Under the pieces are notes generated by a model, which was given only the letters and a program-made list of their open reading frames with translations, did no database searches and was not told where the DNA came from. Positions 12,293 to 26,221 of a stretch of 64,000 bases of DNA are shown piece after piece. The DNA lies in assembly GCA_000181795.3 (NCBI GenBank), contig CM012953.1:2930340-2994339 (forward strand), given 5' to 3'. Source of the stretch: Trichinella spiralis. Lineage: Eukaryota > Nematoda > Enoplea > Trichinellida > Trichinellidae. The stretch's first letter is position 1. The number at the start of each line of letters is the position of its first letter. The position numbers and the translations under genes were made by a program.

Positions 12293-14221
12293 ATGACATT
12301 TTGTAAAAATTTTAATGTATATAATATATGCATTTTTTTGCTGTGGTTTACCTTCCCCAACCATTCAGCAGCAACAACAAAATGCCAAAATTTAAATGGA
12401 AATGGTGATGTAGACTGGTAAGATGATGAATCCAATCAATTTACACTTGCTAATTTTATATTTGTAAAATTCTGCAAGTAGATTAAAGATTTCTACAAAA
12501 GAAAAACAATACGTGCAAAATGCGTTTTATTAACAATTAAAAATATTTGTTGCTGTCACCATGAAATGAAACAGTAACTACAAAGCTTTTATTAGGGCCA
12601 TTTTGTATAAAGCCCCAGCACAATCAAGAGGAATGACACTGATTGCTGGAGGTGGTGCAGGAAATTGGGTAGCCAACCCAGTTGATGTAACACAAATGGC
12701 CGCTCATTCATTTGGTAAAGTGCTTGAGCATGTCATTGCTGAAAATGCAGCAAACAAATTTATTGCATACAACAATATTCCACCTGATGTTCCAAAAGTT
12801 AATACAAAATCAAACAGTAAAGGTAACGTAAACTAGTTAAGAAACTAAAAGCAAAAAAAATGGAAAATCACCAGCCTTCTTAGGTCTATTAATGATGAAT
12901 CCACAGCCCGCAGATGAAGCTTCGTGGATTGTTCACACAGTTCCAGGATTCCCTAAAGCGTTAAGAGGATACTTATTTCCACCTGAAGAAATTCAAAAAG
13001 GACATTTGTTTATTTGTTTGACAATTAAGGAAAGTGAAATTGATGCAATTGGTAAATTTATCACTTTGATTGTGTTTAAATCTGTTTTGTGTGGGACTGC
13101 TTAGCAGGCAGTTTGAATAGATGCTTAAAATTTATGAAAATTTCTATGCTGAAAATAATGATTTATGACGAATGTGGGTGAAATATATTTTATTAACAAT
13201 TTTATTATATTTAGCTATGACCTTAAAAATTGCAACTCCATTGATATATCACAATGATATACCAGCTGAGCAGATTAATTCTCGACCAAATCTAAAAAAG
13301 CTGATCAGTGATGAATCAAGAATTTTACCGCCTTTAACAGTGACACAAGAAATTTCAACTGCAGGACCCGGAGGATTGAAAATTACAATTTACAGCAAGG
13401 GTGAAAAATCAAGATATGGTAAATCGCGTTGCTATTATTTTTTGATATTTATTTAAATATTTCGAAAAACTAAGACTTAGTTGTGAGCATTCATCACTCA
13501 TCTTACTTTCCGTTGAACTTTTTACTAAGAAAACTAAAAATATGCTCTGAAAACACAATATTAAAAACCTCATTTAAAATTTTTGAAATGAAGTTAAATC
13601 AGCAAATGATCTTTATATTGTGAAATCTTTATTTAGAAATAAAAAATTGTATAGAATACATGCAAAAATATGATTTAAATCAGTACATTAAACAAAACAT
13701 ATCTTGCATCTTTAGGAGTTTAATGATTCCATTCCCAAAATTTCAATTGTTTATTGATGAAAACATAAAGTTAATATGTGAAATCTGTTTCTTTATGAAT
13801 TTTAGTTATAAATGCGTTTATTCATTTTAAAAACCCTATTTTAGAAATTTACCGAAGAATGCTTGTTAAGAAACTGAAGACAACTATTAAAGTTTGGACA
13901 ACAAGAGATAAAACATTGAAAAGTGACTGCAGGATTTTTGGGAGAAATATAAGATTAGTAACAAGTCCCATTGCTGTTAATGGTCATGCAAATTCTCTTG
14001 AAAATGACGTTTCTCAATGGCTGGTTAGTGACCCAGGAAACAAATTTTGCGTGATTGATAAACCTTATCATGTAAATTTATAGTTATCAAAAAATCAGTC
14101 ATATAAAAAGTACTTTTTTTAGAAAAGTCAAGCAAAAGAACCGGCAATAGCACTGTGCATTGATGCAGAAGGCATTTTTGCCCGTTTCAATGAAATGGCA
14201 GCGAATTTAGAAAACTGCTAA
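12293..14221 (+). CDS. DNase II-like secreted protein, copy A
   Basis: Six exons, all in phase: 12293-12417, 12596-12822, 12884-13051, 13215-13418, 13845-14071 and 14123-14221; 349 residues, close to human DNase II (360). Exon 1 encodes a hydrophobic signal peptide ending before KCQNLNGNGDVDW (human CYGDSGQPVDW). Exon 2 carries LYKAPAQ (human VYKLP). Exon 3 carries WIVHTVPGFP (human WLVHSVPNFP). DNase II enzymes are lysosomal or secreted acid nucleases of the phospholipase D fold using two HxK motifs. Here the first is NSK (H to N) and the second is VSQ (H to V, K to Q), so hydrolysis is unlikely. Six cysteines match the three human disulfides. This is the most divergent intact copy. Intron 1 is only 178 bp. 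Confidence 0.88.
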
Positions 14222-15714
14222 TAAAAAATCTCTGCAGTTTATTAAATTGATATTTGCTTCAACATTTTTAGGGCAAAAATCTGTAGTGTAGTTTTTTCAA
14301 GTTCTGTATTTGAATTTGAAATTTATGAAAAAAAATTTTGTCACATCAAAAAGAAATAGCTGTGGCGTAATTTTAATATATTTTAAATGCGTGAGTTTTT
14401 TACATTTGGAAACCTAGTTATTATAACCACTGCAAAATGTAATTGTCATTTAATTTTGTTTAAGCATAACCAGGCAATATCTAGCATTGCATTATGTGTT
14501 GATTAAAGGATGCCTATTAATAAAGTCTATAAAAAGCTTTAATAAAAATGCTATTGTTTTTCAGTTTCTGTCTCTGAATATCTGAGTTCAGCTTTGAGCA
14601 ATGTGCGTTCTTCAGATCTTGTTTTTATTCACTTGTTTATTACACTGAAGGATTTGGTTATGCATACTGCAGAAAATCTCAATTTAAAGCAGTTGATGAC
14701 AGTCACTGTCAACAGCAGAACTAATAAATATTAATAATACTGAATCTCACACATCATACAGAAATAGGAAGGGCATTTAAATTTAACCTTTTTTTCAAAA
14801 TATTGTAATTAATTTTAAGTTTCACAATCTTTATTATTAAGTATTAAGATAATGTGATAGGATGGGATAGTATACAGCAAGATGAATATTTTTTTATTTT
14901 AAATTCTTGTTTGTCAGCAGTTAGCTATATTAATTCGGTATTATAATCACAGATATAAAATTTTTTAATGCTGCCAAATTCATATCAGATGTAGCATGTT
15001 ACATATATATAGAAATGATCAAAAATTGATGCGCTTTTATTTTACATGGAATTTCAAGGTATAAACTAATAGCAATTCTGCCATATTAAAAATCAAACAT
15101 TTCTATATCACAGAAGTTATACTTGCAAAAGTGAAGTGTGTACGTTCAAGAAAAAGCAAATTATTTGCTTATTTAATGAAGATGTTTACTATCGGTCCTG
15201 AAATTTTTGTTTGCTATAGTTAAATACTACTTTTCTTTTTTCTGATTTTCTATTACTTTCAAAATAGCATTTCTTCAATTCAGTAGCCTCACTTCATTTC
15301 ACTACACTGCTCTTATAAATACAGATGCAAAATTTAAGACAAAGGTAGTCTACAATATGTTCTTCAAAAACAATTAACATGATATTCCCAGATATACTAC
15401 AAAAACAAAATAAAGTAGCTAAAATTATTTATAGAAATATGAAGACAATAATTGTTATGAACCCACAGTGGCTAAGGTAATCTGTGCTTAAAGAAATATG
15501 AGTAAAACAATCTTACAGTCATGACTCTTGAACTATATGTACTTAAGAAGCAAATTACTTATCATATTTCAAATGAGACAATCAAACGATAAAATAATAA
15601 CATCTAACAGAAATAAAGAATTAAATGAGAATTCAAGTCATTTCAAATAAAAACATTTAAACAAGTTTTCTGAGATTATTACATTATAAAAGAATATATT
15701 TGTTTACAGTACAA
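14222..15714. other. Intergenic spacer between DNase II-like copies A and B
   Basis: No gene, RNA gene or mobile element recognised; A+T-rich with stops in all frames. Confidence 0.4.
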
Positions 15715-15865
15715 ACACTAAAACATAACAAACATTACTGACAAACATTTACTTCTCAAGTTTATAAGCTATATTTATCTGATTGAAGAATAAATCTCAG
15801 ATAATTTACAACAAAAGAAGCTGCTTAATGATTTGATAGGGTAACAAACATTAACGGATCTCAAT
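15715..15865 (+). promoter_or_regulatory. Conserved upstream block of the DNase II-like genes
   Basis: About 150 bases directly before the start codon are strongly conserved between copies B, C, D, F, G and H (ending at 15865, 20542, 24457, 28642, 31845 and 35990). Shared landmarks are AAACATTTA, TTTGATTGAAGAATAAATCT, GAAGCTGCTTAATGATTTGA and GGGTAACAAACATTAACG just before the ATG. Copy A shows only scattered similarity. Conservation may reflect a shared promoter and 5' UTR, or simply recent duplication. No TATA box can be assigned with confidence. Confidence 0.5.
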
Positions 15866-18800
15866 ATGCTTGCTAATGCAGACTGCTGTATAATGCACAT
15901 CAGATGGATTTTTGTTTTATGGTTCTCTTTTCCCAGATATTCAGAAGCAACATCAAAATGTTATAATTTAAATGGTGGTGCGGCAGCAGATTGGTAAGAG
16001 ATTGTCAGCTTTTAATTTTTATTTTCCAAAATGTTGATGCAAAATATGCGTAGCGTCTCCTTGTGAAGGCAAAAATGCCACTTTCAAAATTTCACTACAT
16101 TGTATTTTATTGATAAATGATAAAATACGCCGCTGGTGCAATGAAGTTTACGTAATGAATTTTTTGTAAAATAATAATGAATAACCGTGGGGACTATGGC
16201 AGGGCAGTGAACATTTGTAATAATATGATTATAATTGTATCATGTAATCAGACTCATTATTTTCTTAAGAATTTCAAATCATTGTGAATATTTTAGTTTA
16301 ACAAAAAATGATTTGGGATTTCCATTGAATAATTAAGAATTAAGGATGCAATATCTTGTAATAAATTTCGATTTAGTTTGAAAAATCTTGAACATGCCAA
16401 CATGTGCTACTAATTTCAGTTATTGTAATGTTGCTTGTCATATCTCTAAATATATATAAAATTGTTTTATTTAATTAATTGCAGCAGTCAAAAAATCAAT
16501 TCCTAGGTTTGCACGACGTAAATATATTATTTAAGACACGAACTTGCTTGAAATGCTTTGTCAGGGATGGGCGGTATTCAAGATCGGTACATTGTGAATT
16601 CTTACACGCGGTTCACTGTTTATATGAAATCTATATACAATGCTACAAAATTTAATTGCCATAGAAACATTAAAAGGGTCATATTCATAGAGTATCTTAT
16701 TTCAAAATTAAAATTACATTTAATTTGAATGAAAAAAAGATACAAAGTAATTCATTAACAAAAGCGAATTCAAACAAATACCGACAGGTGAATTCAGGGT
16801 TGAGAATTTCACTGGCACAAAGTACAATGTCATTACCATGACCTGCAAACTAGTGCACATTTTAATCATGTTTTCAATTAAGGAAATGCATAATTTTCAT
16901 TATGAAAAATTTATGATATAGATATACACGCATAACGTGCTTAACGCTGTTTCGCTACAACGCTCTTTTTGGCATGTCACGTGACTCAATTTCCCTTAAA
17001 ACAAGAAACTTAGCTAAATATTTTTAACAGCAGTGAAACAGTTTTATTACATCACTTTGCTTCAGTTATTTCATACATTCTATTAATCATTCACAGTAAT
17101 TGGTTTGATTTTTGTTAGATATTTTTGGCCATATATTTTTTGTGTGCTGTGCTCATTATCTCACAACGAGGGTTTTAGCAATGACAACTTAAAACAGCTG
17201 GTAAGTTATGCACTGGTAATAAACCAGCAATCGTTGATTCAAAAAAGAATATATTTATGAGAACTATAACAGCAGAATTTCTGAAGAACAGCATCACCAA
17301 CATTACACAAATCAAGGACCAATTCATAGAACTGGATGCTGCTGATGAGCGAAGTTCCAAAGCTAGACAGGATTTTCAGATGATCAAGAGCAAGAAATTC
17401 AACATGAGAGAAAACGTAAAGGGATACAGTTAACACTTGATAGTTTTATCATCACGAAACCCAAGATTGAGAAATCGAAGGCTGGGCCATCATCACAATG
17501 ATTATCATGAACTGTAAAGTATGCGAACATTTTTATAAATATTTCAAACGAATTTTCGTTTATATATATTTCATGTATGTATAGTGACATTTGGTTGAAC
17601 TGATGTACTATAAACACATGATACAACGACCCCGCACAACCCGGTTTCACTTAGTGCTCTTTTTTTGACCATCCAAGAGCTTTAAACACTGAATGTCTGT
17701 AATAAGGAAAAGAAATAGAGGTTTTTTACTAATTTAACTTGCATTTCATCCGCATTTTGGTAGATACCGATGAAAATAAGAAAGAGATAAACAGGGATGA
17801 TGTTAACATATGGAATCTAGTAGTACAAAATGACGGTATATGATAAATACATTTTTTGCTGCTCATTAGCCTACTCAAATATGTTTAGCTTGTACAAGAT
17901 GGCAGTGTTTTTAGCATTTTTATATCTTCCAAATGTACCAAAAGTTTTCTACATTACTTTTCATAAATAACTATTATTAATACTGATGATATAATACAAC
18001 TTATGAAAAAATTAATAAAAGAGTCCTATATAGGGTTATTGTGTATAAAGCTCCTGCACAAAATGTAGGAAAGGCATTAATTGCAGGAGGTGGTGCCGTT
18101 GCATGGCAAAACACTCCAGATCTTACTGGGGTTGCTGCGCATGCAGTTGTAAAATCACTTGAACATGTCATTGAGGCAAATCCTGGAAACAAATTTATTG
18201 CCTACAACAATATCCCACCGGATGTTCCGAAAGTAAAAACCAAATCAAATAGCAAAGGTAACAACAGTAAACGTTAAAACAAGAAATGGTCAATTTTAGA
18301 ATTATCATTTTACTTAGGTGTGCTAATGATGAATCCAAATGTCCAGGATGAAGCTTCATGGATTGTTCATACAGTACCAGGATTCCCGAAAGCGTTAAGA
18401 GGATACGTATTTCCACTTGCAGAAATTCAGAAAGGACATTTGTTTATCTGTTTGACAATTAAGGAAAGTGAAATTGATGGAATTGGTAAATTCATTTGCA
18501 TGAAAACATTAAATTTACGCAGAACTATTTGACAAATGCTTAAAATTTCATATAGAAAAAGAATATGAGGCAAATATAATTGAATAATAATTTCATATGA
18601 TAAAATGCATGCAATTTCTAGCGATGGCCTTGAGAATTGCAACTCCATTGATATACCACAATGATATACCAGATGCCGAGATAGATTCTCGACCAAATCT
18701 GAAAAAATTGGTTAATGCTGCATCGAGATTAACACCACCGCTAACAGTGACCCGGCAAATTTCAACAGCAGATGCTGCAGGACTGAAAGTGACAATATAT

Positions 18801-19607
18801 AGTAAAGGTGAAAAATCAAAATATGGTAAGTCACATGTGTTACTGCTAAATTTTCAGAACAAACATCTGGCAGAATTTTGCTCTGCTAACATAAATCTTT
18901 CATAATTCATTTTTTATTCTACAGTAGTAGTATATACAACAAACAGAGAAAAGTTTGCTAAAGCTGTAGTCATAATAATAATTTGATGCAGAAAAATGCA
19001 TTATCCGGCGAAGAAAAATTACATAAATTACTTTGCAAAAATATGGAATGATTTTGAAATACGGTATCACAGTTAACGCATTGAACAGAGTGCAGTTGTA
19101 CTAATGGAAGGCGTGTTTTCTTAAAATAATCACAACATAAGCATTTGAACGGATGTTTGAAAATAACACGCCTTTTATTACAATTTGCTAGGATTTTCAT
19201 GTAAATTTCAAAAAAAATCTAATTACAGAGATTTACCGAAGAGTACTTGTGAAGAAATTAAAGACAGGCATCAAAGTTTGGACAACAAGAGATAAAACAT
19301 TAAAAAGTGATTGTCGGATTTTGGGCAGAAGTATAAAATTAGTAACGAGTCCTATTACAATTGGTGACCATGCAAGTTCTCTTGAAAGTGATGTCTCTCA
19401 CTGGTTAATTAGTGATCCTGGAAACAAATTTTGTGCTGTTGACAAGCCATACCATGTAAATATAAAATAATTAGAACCAGTCGTATAATAGAATGTTTTT
19501 TTTAGAAAAGCCAAACTAAAGAGCCAGCAATTGCCGTGTGCATCGATGACGCTACCATTTTTGGTCATTTCAATCTAATTGGTCAGAATGTAGAAAATTG
19601 CGCATGA
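15866..19607 (+). CDS. DNase II-like secreted protein, copy B
   Basis: Six exons: 15866-15993, 18034-18257, 18318-18485, 18622-18825, 19229-19455 and 19506-19607; 350 residues. The signal peptide may start at the first ATG or at Met10 (MHIRWIFVLWFSFP), which gives a more standard n-region; maturation is expected before KCYNLNGG. Exon 2 has VIVYKAPAQNVGKALIAG and ends in SNSKG, where human has HTKG. Exon 3 has WIVHTVPGFP. Exon 5 has SDVSHWLIS, where human has DHSKW. Both catalytic histidines are therefore replaced, although a His occupies the neighbouring lysine site. All six fold cysteines are present. Intron 1 is 2 kb and holds a Tigger-like relic. Splice phases equal those of the other copies. 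Confidence 0.9.
17200..17503 (+). mobile_element. Relic of a Tigger/pogo-type transposase C-terminus
   Basis: In intron 1 of copy B, the end of this stretch encodes RKRKGIQLTLDSFI followed by a lysine-rich tail and a stop. QLTLDSF near the C-terminus is typical of Tigger/pogo transposases. The preceding part reads IKDQFIELDAADE in another frame, so the coding sequence is frameshifted. No terminal repeats were found. Family call is tentative. Confidence 0.4.
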
Positions 19608-20542
19608 AGCCACGAGACTGATGACGGAACTCATTTCATGTCTGAAAACTTCAGTTGAATAAAACAGAAATAAAATTTAGTCTATGTACGTGAGATTTAA
19701 CAAAGTATATTTCAACTAACAGTTCAACAAGAACCATATTTTCATTTCTTCGTATTCTAAATAGTTTATTAAGTCGATATGTTATTCGCAATTTTCAGAG
19801 AAACGCTTCTGTAATAGACAATTCTATCATAATTAGTATAGTTTAGCAAGGATTGCACAGATCATTTTGCGCATGCGTTGAGCATTGCTAATGTTATATC
19901 TGTCAGTTTTTTGTTTAAATAATTGAAAATTCTTTAAAAAGAAGAAATATGCGTTATTTAATTTTCTATTAATTTTGATTTCATAGAAACATGTTTCTGA
20001 GCGTTATTTCGCATTTTTTCAGCAAATTAAATCATATTCTTATTATTCAAAACAATCTGATAATATGTAAGTAAGGAATTCATATTGCAAAGCGTACATA
20101 TCGCAAAATGAAACTGATATTAACCATATGCATGTTTTTTTCAGCATTCCCTGTCTTCAGTATACAAAAAATTTGATATAAATTTTTCTGGAAATGAAAT
20201 TCTTTCTCTAAAGTAATACTTCAATAAACAATCCATTTCGTTCACATTTTACTGGACATATTGCTCCTCACTACTTTTATTGCTTAAATGATATTTTATC
20301 TGTGAAATGATAAATTAATGGAAAATGACTGTTCAAGCCATTTTAAAGAAGAACATTTTAGATATGAAGCTTTATTTAAATTATTATATCTGATAAGAAA
20401 ATATTTATTTGCAGCGCAATGGTTAAACATTTATTTTACAACAATCTGTATTTATTTGATTGAAGAATAAATCTTAGAAAATTTACATCAAAAGAAGCTG
20501 CTTAATTATTTAATAGGGTGACAAACATTAACGAACCTCAAT

Positions 20543-23511
20543 ATGCTTGTTAATGGAGACTGCTTTATAATGCGCTTTAGGTGGATTTTTGTTTTATGCT
20601 TCTCTTTTCCGAGATATTCAGTAGCTACATCAAAATGTTATGATTTGAATGGTGGTGCGCTAGCAGATTGGTAAGAATTATTTTTCAACTTTCTGTTTGC
20701 TCTAAACGCTGATGCAGAATATGCGTAGCGTCTCCCTGTGAAAGCAAAGAGAACATTTTCACTTAAATGTAATATATAAAACATTAATAACCATAAAAGC
20801 TATAGCAGGAAACTAATGATATCATTCTAATTCTACCATGTAATCATATCCATGATTTCCCAAAGAATTTCAAATCATGGTGAATGTTTTATTTTAATAG
20901 AAAATGATTTTGGGCAGCCATAATATAATTAGGAATTTAGGCTGCAACATCGTGTAATAAATTTGCGAATTAGTCCAAAAATCTTGAACATGCCAACATA
21001 TTTTGAACACATAAATTTTTTAATTTAATCTATTTTAATGTTGCTTTCCATATCTTTAAATATACATAAATCTGTTTTGTTATTTTATTTGCAACTTTGT
21101 TAAAAAATTAGTTCAGATCTTTGTACAACGTAAAGATATTATTTAAAATAATAATCTGCTTGACATCCTTAGGCATGGACAACATTCAATGATAATGCAT
21201 TATGAAAATTATAGAACATACTATTTCACAGGGTTTTAATATTAAAAAAAAATCAACGTGGGACGTTACAAAATTAAATTAACAAAGCCACATCAAAACA
21301 CCACATTAGAATGTGTTTTATTTCGAAATTTCAAATTACATTTAATTTGACTGAAATAAAGAAATAGAGCAGTTCAATAGGATTACTGAATTCAAATGAT
21401 AACCTACATGTGGATTCATGATCAAGAATACCTGAATTTGCACACGCACGAATTAGTATGTCATCATCCTTGATGTGCATGCTATTGCAAATTTTAAACA
21501 AAAAGAGTTGTTTTTAAAAAACTATTTTTCATTTAGGGAAGTACATATTTATAAAATAAAAAATTTATGAAATAGATATACATACAGTAAAGAAAAGAAA
21601 CAGTAGATTTTTAATTAATTTATTTATTTTGCATGCACGTTTCCTAGATCCAGGTAAAAATATCCAGCAAATAAACAGCATCAATATTACCTTACTGAAT
21701 TGATTAGCGTACAGTAGCAGCAAATATCAAATACATTTTTGTGTTGTTGATGCAATTTTCCTCAGTTATGTAAAAGAGGAACGTGTCTTGAGTAAAAGTT
21801 GAAATGTTCTTCTGAAAAGTTAATTTTACATCTTAATAAACAAAACTTTTGCAGCATTAAGTTTCATAAATAACATTTACTAATTGTAAATAAATGTAAA
21901 TTATGAAACGATTAACAAAAGAATTCACCAACTTGTCAATTTTCCTATATAGGGTTGTTGTATACAAAGCACCAGCTCAAAATATGGGAAAAGCATTAAT
22001 TGCAGGACGTGCTCCCGTTGTATGGCAAAATACTCCGGATCTTACCCAGCCTAATAATCACGCAGTTGTTAAATCACTTGAACATGTTATCGCAGTAAAT
22101 CCAACAAACAAATTTATTGCATACAATAACATTCCACCTGATATTCCCAAAGTAAAAACGAAATCAAACAGCAAAGGTAACAACAGCAAACGTTATAACA
22201 AAAAATGACAAATCTTATAATCATTATTCTACATAGGTGTTTTAATGATGAATCCCGGTGTCCCAGATGAAGCATCATGGATTGTTCACACAATACCAGG
22301 TTTCCCGAAAGCGCTAACAGGATACGTATTTCCACCTGCAGAAATTCAGAAAGGACATTTGTTTATCTGTTTGACAATTAAAGAAAGCGAAATTGATGCA
22401 ATTGGTAAATTTATTTGCATGAAAAAGATTGCATTTACGCAGAACTATTTGGAAGATGCTTAACATTTCATGCAAAAAAGAATTTGAAGCAAATATATTT
22501 TTATGATAATTAAATATAATAAAATCCATGCAATTTCCAGCGATGGCCCTGAGAATTGCAACACCACTGATATATCACAATGATATACCAGATGATCCAG
22601 CTCGACCAAATCTGAAAAAATTGGTTAATGGCGAATCAAGATTAACGCCACCATTAACCGTGACACAGCAAATTTCTACAGCAGCTGCTCAAGGATTAAA
22701 AATGACAATATACAGTAAAAGTGAAAAATCAAAATATGGTAAGTCACATGCGTTACTGCGAAATTTCCAGAACAAGCATCTGGCAGAATTTTGCTCTGTT
22801 AAAATAAATTTGCTTTTATAATTCGTTTCTTATTTTACAGTAATAGTATATGCGGCAAACAGAAAAGAGTTTGCTAAAATTATAGTCATAATAATAATTT
22901 CATTCAGAGAAACACGTTACACGGTGAAGATAAAATGCTGAATTTTTTTACAGAAATATAGAATGATTTTGAAAAACGCTATTACACTCGACGCAACGAA
23001 TAGAATGCATTTTTACAGTTGTAAGGCGTGCATTTTCAGAATAATCTCATCATATGCATTTGAATGGATAAATAGCACATCTCTTGTTGCAATTTACTCT
23101 GAATTTAATGTGAATTTCAAAAAAAACTAATTACAGAGATTTACCGAAGAGTACTTGTGAAGAAATTAAAGACAAGCATCAGAGCTTGGACAACAAGAGA
23201 TAAAACATTGAAAAGTGATTGTCGGATTTTGAACAGAAATATAAAATTAGTGGCAAGTCCCATTGATGTTAATGGTCATGCAAGTTCTCTTGATAGTGAT
23301 GTTTCTCAGTGGTTAATTAGTGATCCTGGAAACAAATTTTGTGCAATTGACAAACCTTACCATGTAAATTTGTAATAATTGAAAAGCAATTGTAGAACAA
23401 TATGTTTTTTAGAAAAGCCAAACAAAAGAACCAGCAATGGCGGTTTGCATTGATGATGCTACAATTTTTGGTCATTTTAATCTAATTGGTCAAAATGTAG
23501 AAAATTGCTAA
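20543..23511 (+). CDS. DNase II-like secreted protein, copy C
   Basis: Six exons: 20543-20670, 21953-22176, 22237-22404, 22541-22738, 23137-23363 and 23413-23511; 347 residues. Signal peptide from Met10 is MRFRWIFVLCFSFP, before KCYDLNGGALADW. Exon 4 is two codons shorter than in B, F and H (DIPDDPARPN), a feature shared only with copy G. Catalytic positions are SNSKG and SDVSQW, so both HxK histidines are lost. Six cysteines are kept. The upstream region and exon 1 are almost identical to those of copy G over more than 500 bp, evidence of sequence exchange. Protein ends at NVENC. Confidence 0.9.
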
Positions 23512-24457
23512 TGAAGCCACAAGACTGATGACGGAACTCATTTTGTGTCTAAAAACGTCTAATTGAATAGAACAGAAATAAAATTATCTCCGTGGAACTG
23601 AAATTTAGCAAAATATATTTCAACATGTCCTGTTCAGCAAGAACCATACTTGAATTTTTTGTTTTTCTGAATAGTTTATTAAATATCAAACTCATTCACA
23701 ATGTTCAAAGCAACGTATCTGTTAGGTACAATTCTATGATAATTAGAATGATTTTGCAAAGATTGAACACATCAGTTTGCGTATGCACTGATTATTAGTA
23801 ATGTTATATGTGCCAGTTTTTTGTTTGAATAACTGAAAATTCTTTATATAAAAAATGTGAACGTTATTTAATTGTCTATTAATTTTAATTTCATAGAAAC
23901 ATATTTCCGTGTGTTACTGCGCATTTTCCACAACCGCAATCATATTTTTATTATTCAAAACAATTTGATAATATTTAAGCAGGGGAATACCTATTGTAAA
24001 GCGTTCATTTTGCAAAATGAAACTGTTATTAACCATATGCATGTTTTTTCGGCCTTCACTCTCTTTAGTAAACAATAAATTTTGCATAATTTTTTTTGGA
24101 AATAAATTTCTTTCCCTAAAATAATATTTCAGTAAACAATCCATTTTGATCACAATTTACTCGACATATTGCTCTTTACTACTTTTATTGTTTAAATGAT
24201 ATTTTATGTATAAAATGATAAACTGATAGAAAATAAGTGTTCAATTCATTTTAAAGAATAGCATTTTAATATGAAGTTTTATTTAAATTATTATATCTGA
24301 TAAGAAAATATTTATTTACAGTGCAGTGGTTAAACATTTATTTTTGAAGTTTGCAATCTGTATTTATTTGATCGAAGAATAAATCTTAGAGCATTCACAA
24401 CAACAAAAGAAACAGCTTAATGATTTGATTGGGTAACAAACATTTACAAATCTCAAG

Positions 24458-25520
24458 ATGCTCGTTAATGCGGATCGCTTTATAATGCAGATTGAATGGA
24501 TTTTTGTTTTATGCTTCACTTTTCCAAGATATTCAGTAGCTACATCAAAATGTCATGATTTGAATGGTAATGCGCCAGCAGATTGGTAAGAATTATTTTT
24601 TAACTTTCTGTTGGCCCTAAACGTTGATGCAGAATATGTGTAGTGTATCTTCGTGAAGGCAAAGAGATCACTTTCAAAAGCTTACTGAAATGTACTTTAT
24701 TGATGAATAATGAAATATATTTCTTTTGCACCTAATGTTTACAAAATAAAATTTTCGTTGCATAATAATAACAGTAGGAACATCAGCAGTAGTACGCATT
24801 AAGCATTTATAATATCAGCCCGCAAGTATTTCCTGATAAAATTGTAATAATTTAGAGATATTTTAGAAAAAAAATATGCTTGACATGCTTTGTCAGACGA
24901 TAAATAAATCCAAGGATAGTACATTTTCAAAAGGAGAGCACATTTGCTGCAACATATTTGTTGATGTATTTTAAATGCAGCATTGTTTAATGCTCATAAA
25001 TAAATGGTGTTAATATACATATGTAAAAATGGTTTCAACATTAATGTAAAACTCTTATCTCTCACAATTTTCATTCCCATGAAAATTTGCAAAATGTTAT
25101 ACTGTAAATCAACAATTTTATTAAAAGAATGCGAATTATATTTAATTTGAATCAAGCAACAAAGCAAGGCAGTTCGAGGAGAAAAACTGAAGTATAATAA
25201 TGCCCTACAACTGAACGCATACACAAAAATACTGCATATAATTTCAAGTAAATTTCAAAGAAACAAATTGCAAAGGTTTATCGAAGAGTAATTTGGAAGA
25301 AATTAAAGACAAACATCAAAGTTTGGACAGCAAGAAATAAAACTTTGAAACATTGAAAAACATTAAAAAGTGATTGTCAGATTTTGGGGAGAAATATAAA
25401 ATTAGTAACAAGTCCCATTGTTGCCAATGGTCATGCAAGTTTTCTTGAAAGCGATGTCTCTCAATGATTAATTAGTGAACTAGGAAACAAATTTACAAAC
25501 CTTACCATGTAAATTTTTGG
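24458..25520 (+). pseudogene. DNase II-like pseudogene, copy D
   Basis: Exon 1 is intact (24458-24585; MLVNADRFIM, then KCHDLNGNAPADW and a GTAAG donor). Exons 2-4 are gone. A decayed exon 5 begins about 25276 (compare TTTACCGAAGAGTACTTGTG) and contains an internal duplication, frameshifts and an in-frame stop in the SDVSQW region. It ends 10 bases before the solo LTR. Exon 6 is not found. The large deletion suggests loss by unequal exchange between neighbouring copies. Confidence 0.75.
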
Positions 25521-25529
25521 TATTGTATG

Positions 25530-26113
25530 TATTGAAAAATCTTTAGTTCGAACTTGAGGATTCTTTGGTAGTGGACTGTATGTGTTAAATATAAAATATC
25601 AATGACAGTGGGTTTGACTAAGAATCGGTATATTCAGAACAAACAGTGAGTAACAATAATGATATAGCGAGAGAAAAGAAACGGATCAGGCGGTATTCGA
25701 TACGGCGTGTTCCGTGTTAATGTCCCTCCTCCCTCCGCACTTGTATTTATATCTGTTTCTTGGCGTCACTCCGCATCCGGCGTCCTCGATAAAAAAAATG
25801 AAAAGCAATTATAAATCGGAGTGGGCACGCCATCCCTTAGACTGTGCAGCTTAGCCGGAATCTGAACAGGTGCGCTGTCAGCCTCATTTCAATTTGACGC
25901 TTTTTCAGCAACTGACCACAAAAGTTGTGACAAATATATTACAGGACGCTGACTTTTTGATGATTTAATTGCCATTCCATTGTTTAACATCAAGAAAAAC
26001 AAAGGATGCAACTGGCGTCGCGCAATTGTTGCTTTCGTACCAGGAGCAATGCTTTGTTGCCACGGGAATTTTTACATAGTGATGAGCAGATATTGAGAAA
26101 AGATTTCTCAACA
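25530..26113 (-). mobile_element. Solo LTR of a BEL/Pao retrotransposon
   Basis: This 584-bp block is the reverse complement of the LTR at 42219-42802 and is about 98-99% identical by eye. It is flanked by a 5-bp target duplication, GTATG (25525-25529 and 26114-26118). It includes a GATATAAATACAAG promoter-like segment. No internal region lies next to it, so it is a solo LTR left by recombination between the two LTRs of an earlier full copy. High similarity to the other LTR implies a recent insertion. Confidence 0.88.
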
Positions 26114-26221
26114 GTATGAATCAAAATTTCACTGTTGTTTTCGCTTCAACGCGAATGTTTCAATTTCATTATAAATTTAAAAGTAAGAGTTGTTTGTGAG
26201 CAAAGAATAGAGACTTTACAG

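Noticed and set aside
17175-17650. Minus-strand frames in intron 1 of copy B
   Set aside because: Shadows of the plus-strand Tigger-like relic.
18034-19607. DNase II-like copies as plancitoxin-type active nucleases
   Set aside because: The fold matches, but both catalytic histidines are replaced, so an active nuclease annotation is not supported.
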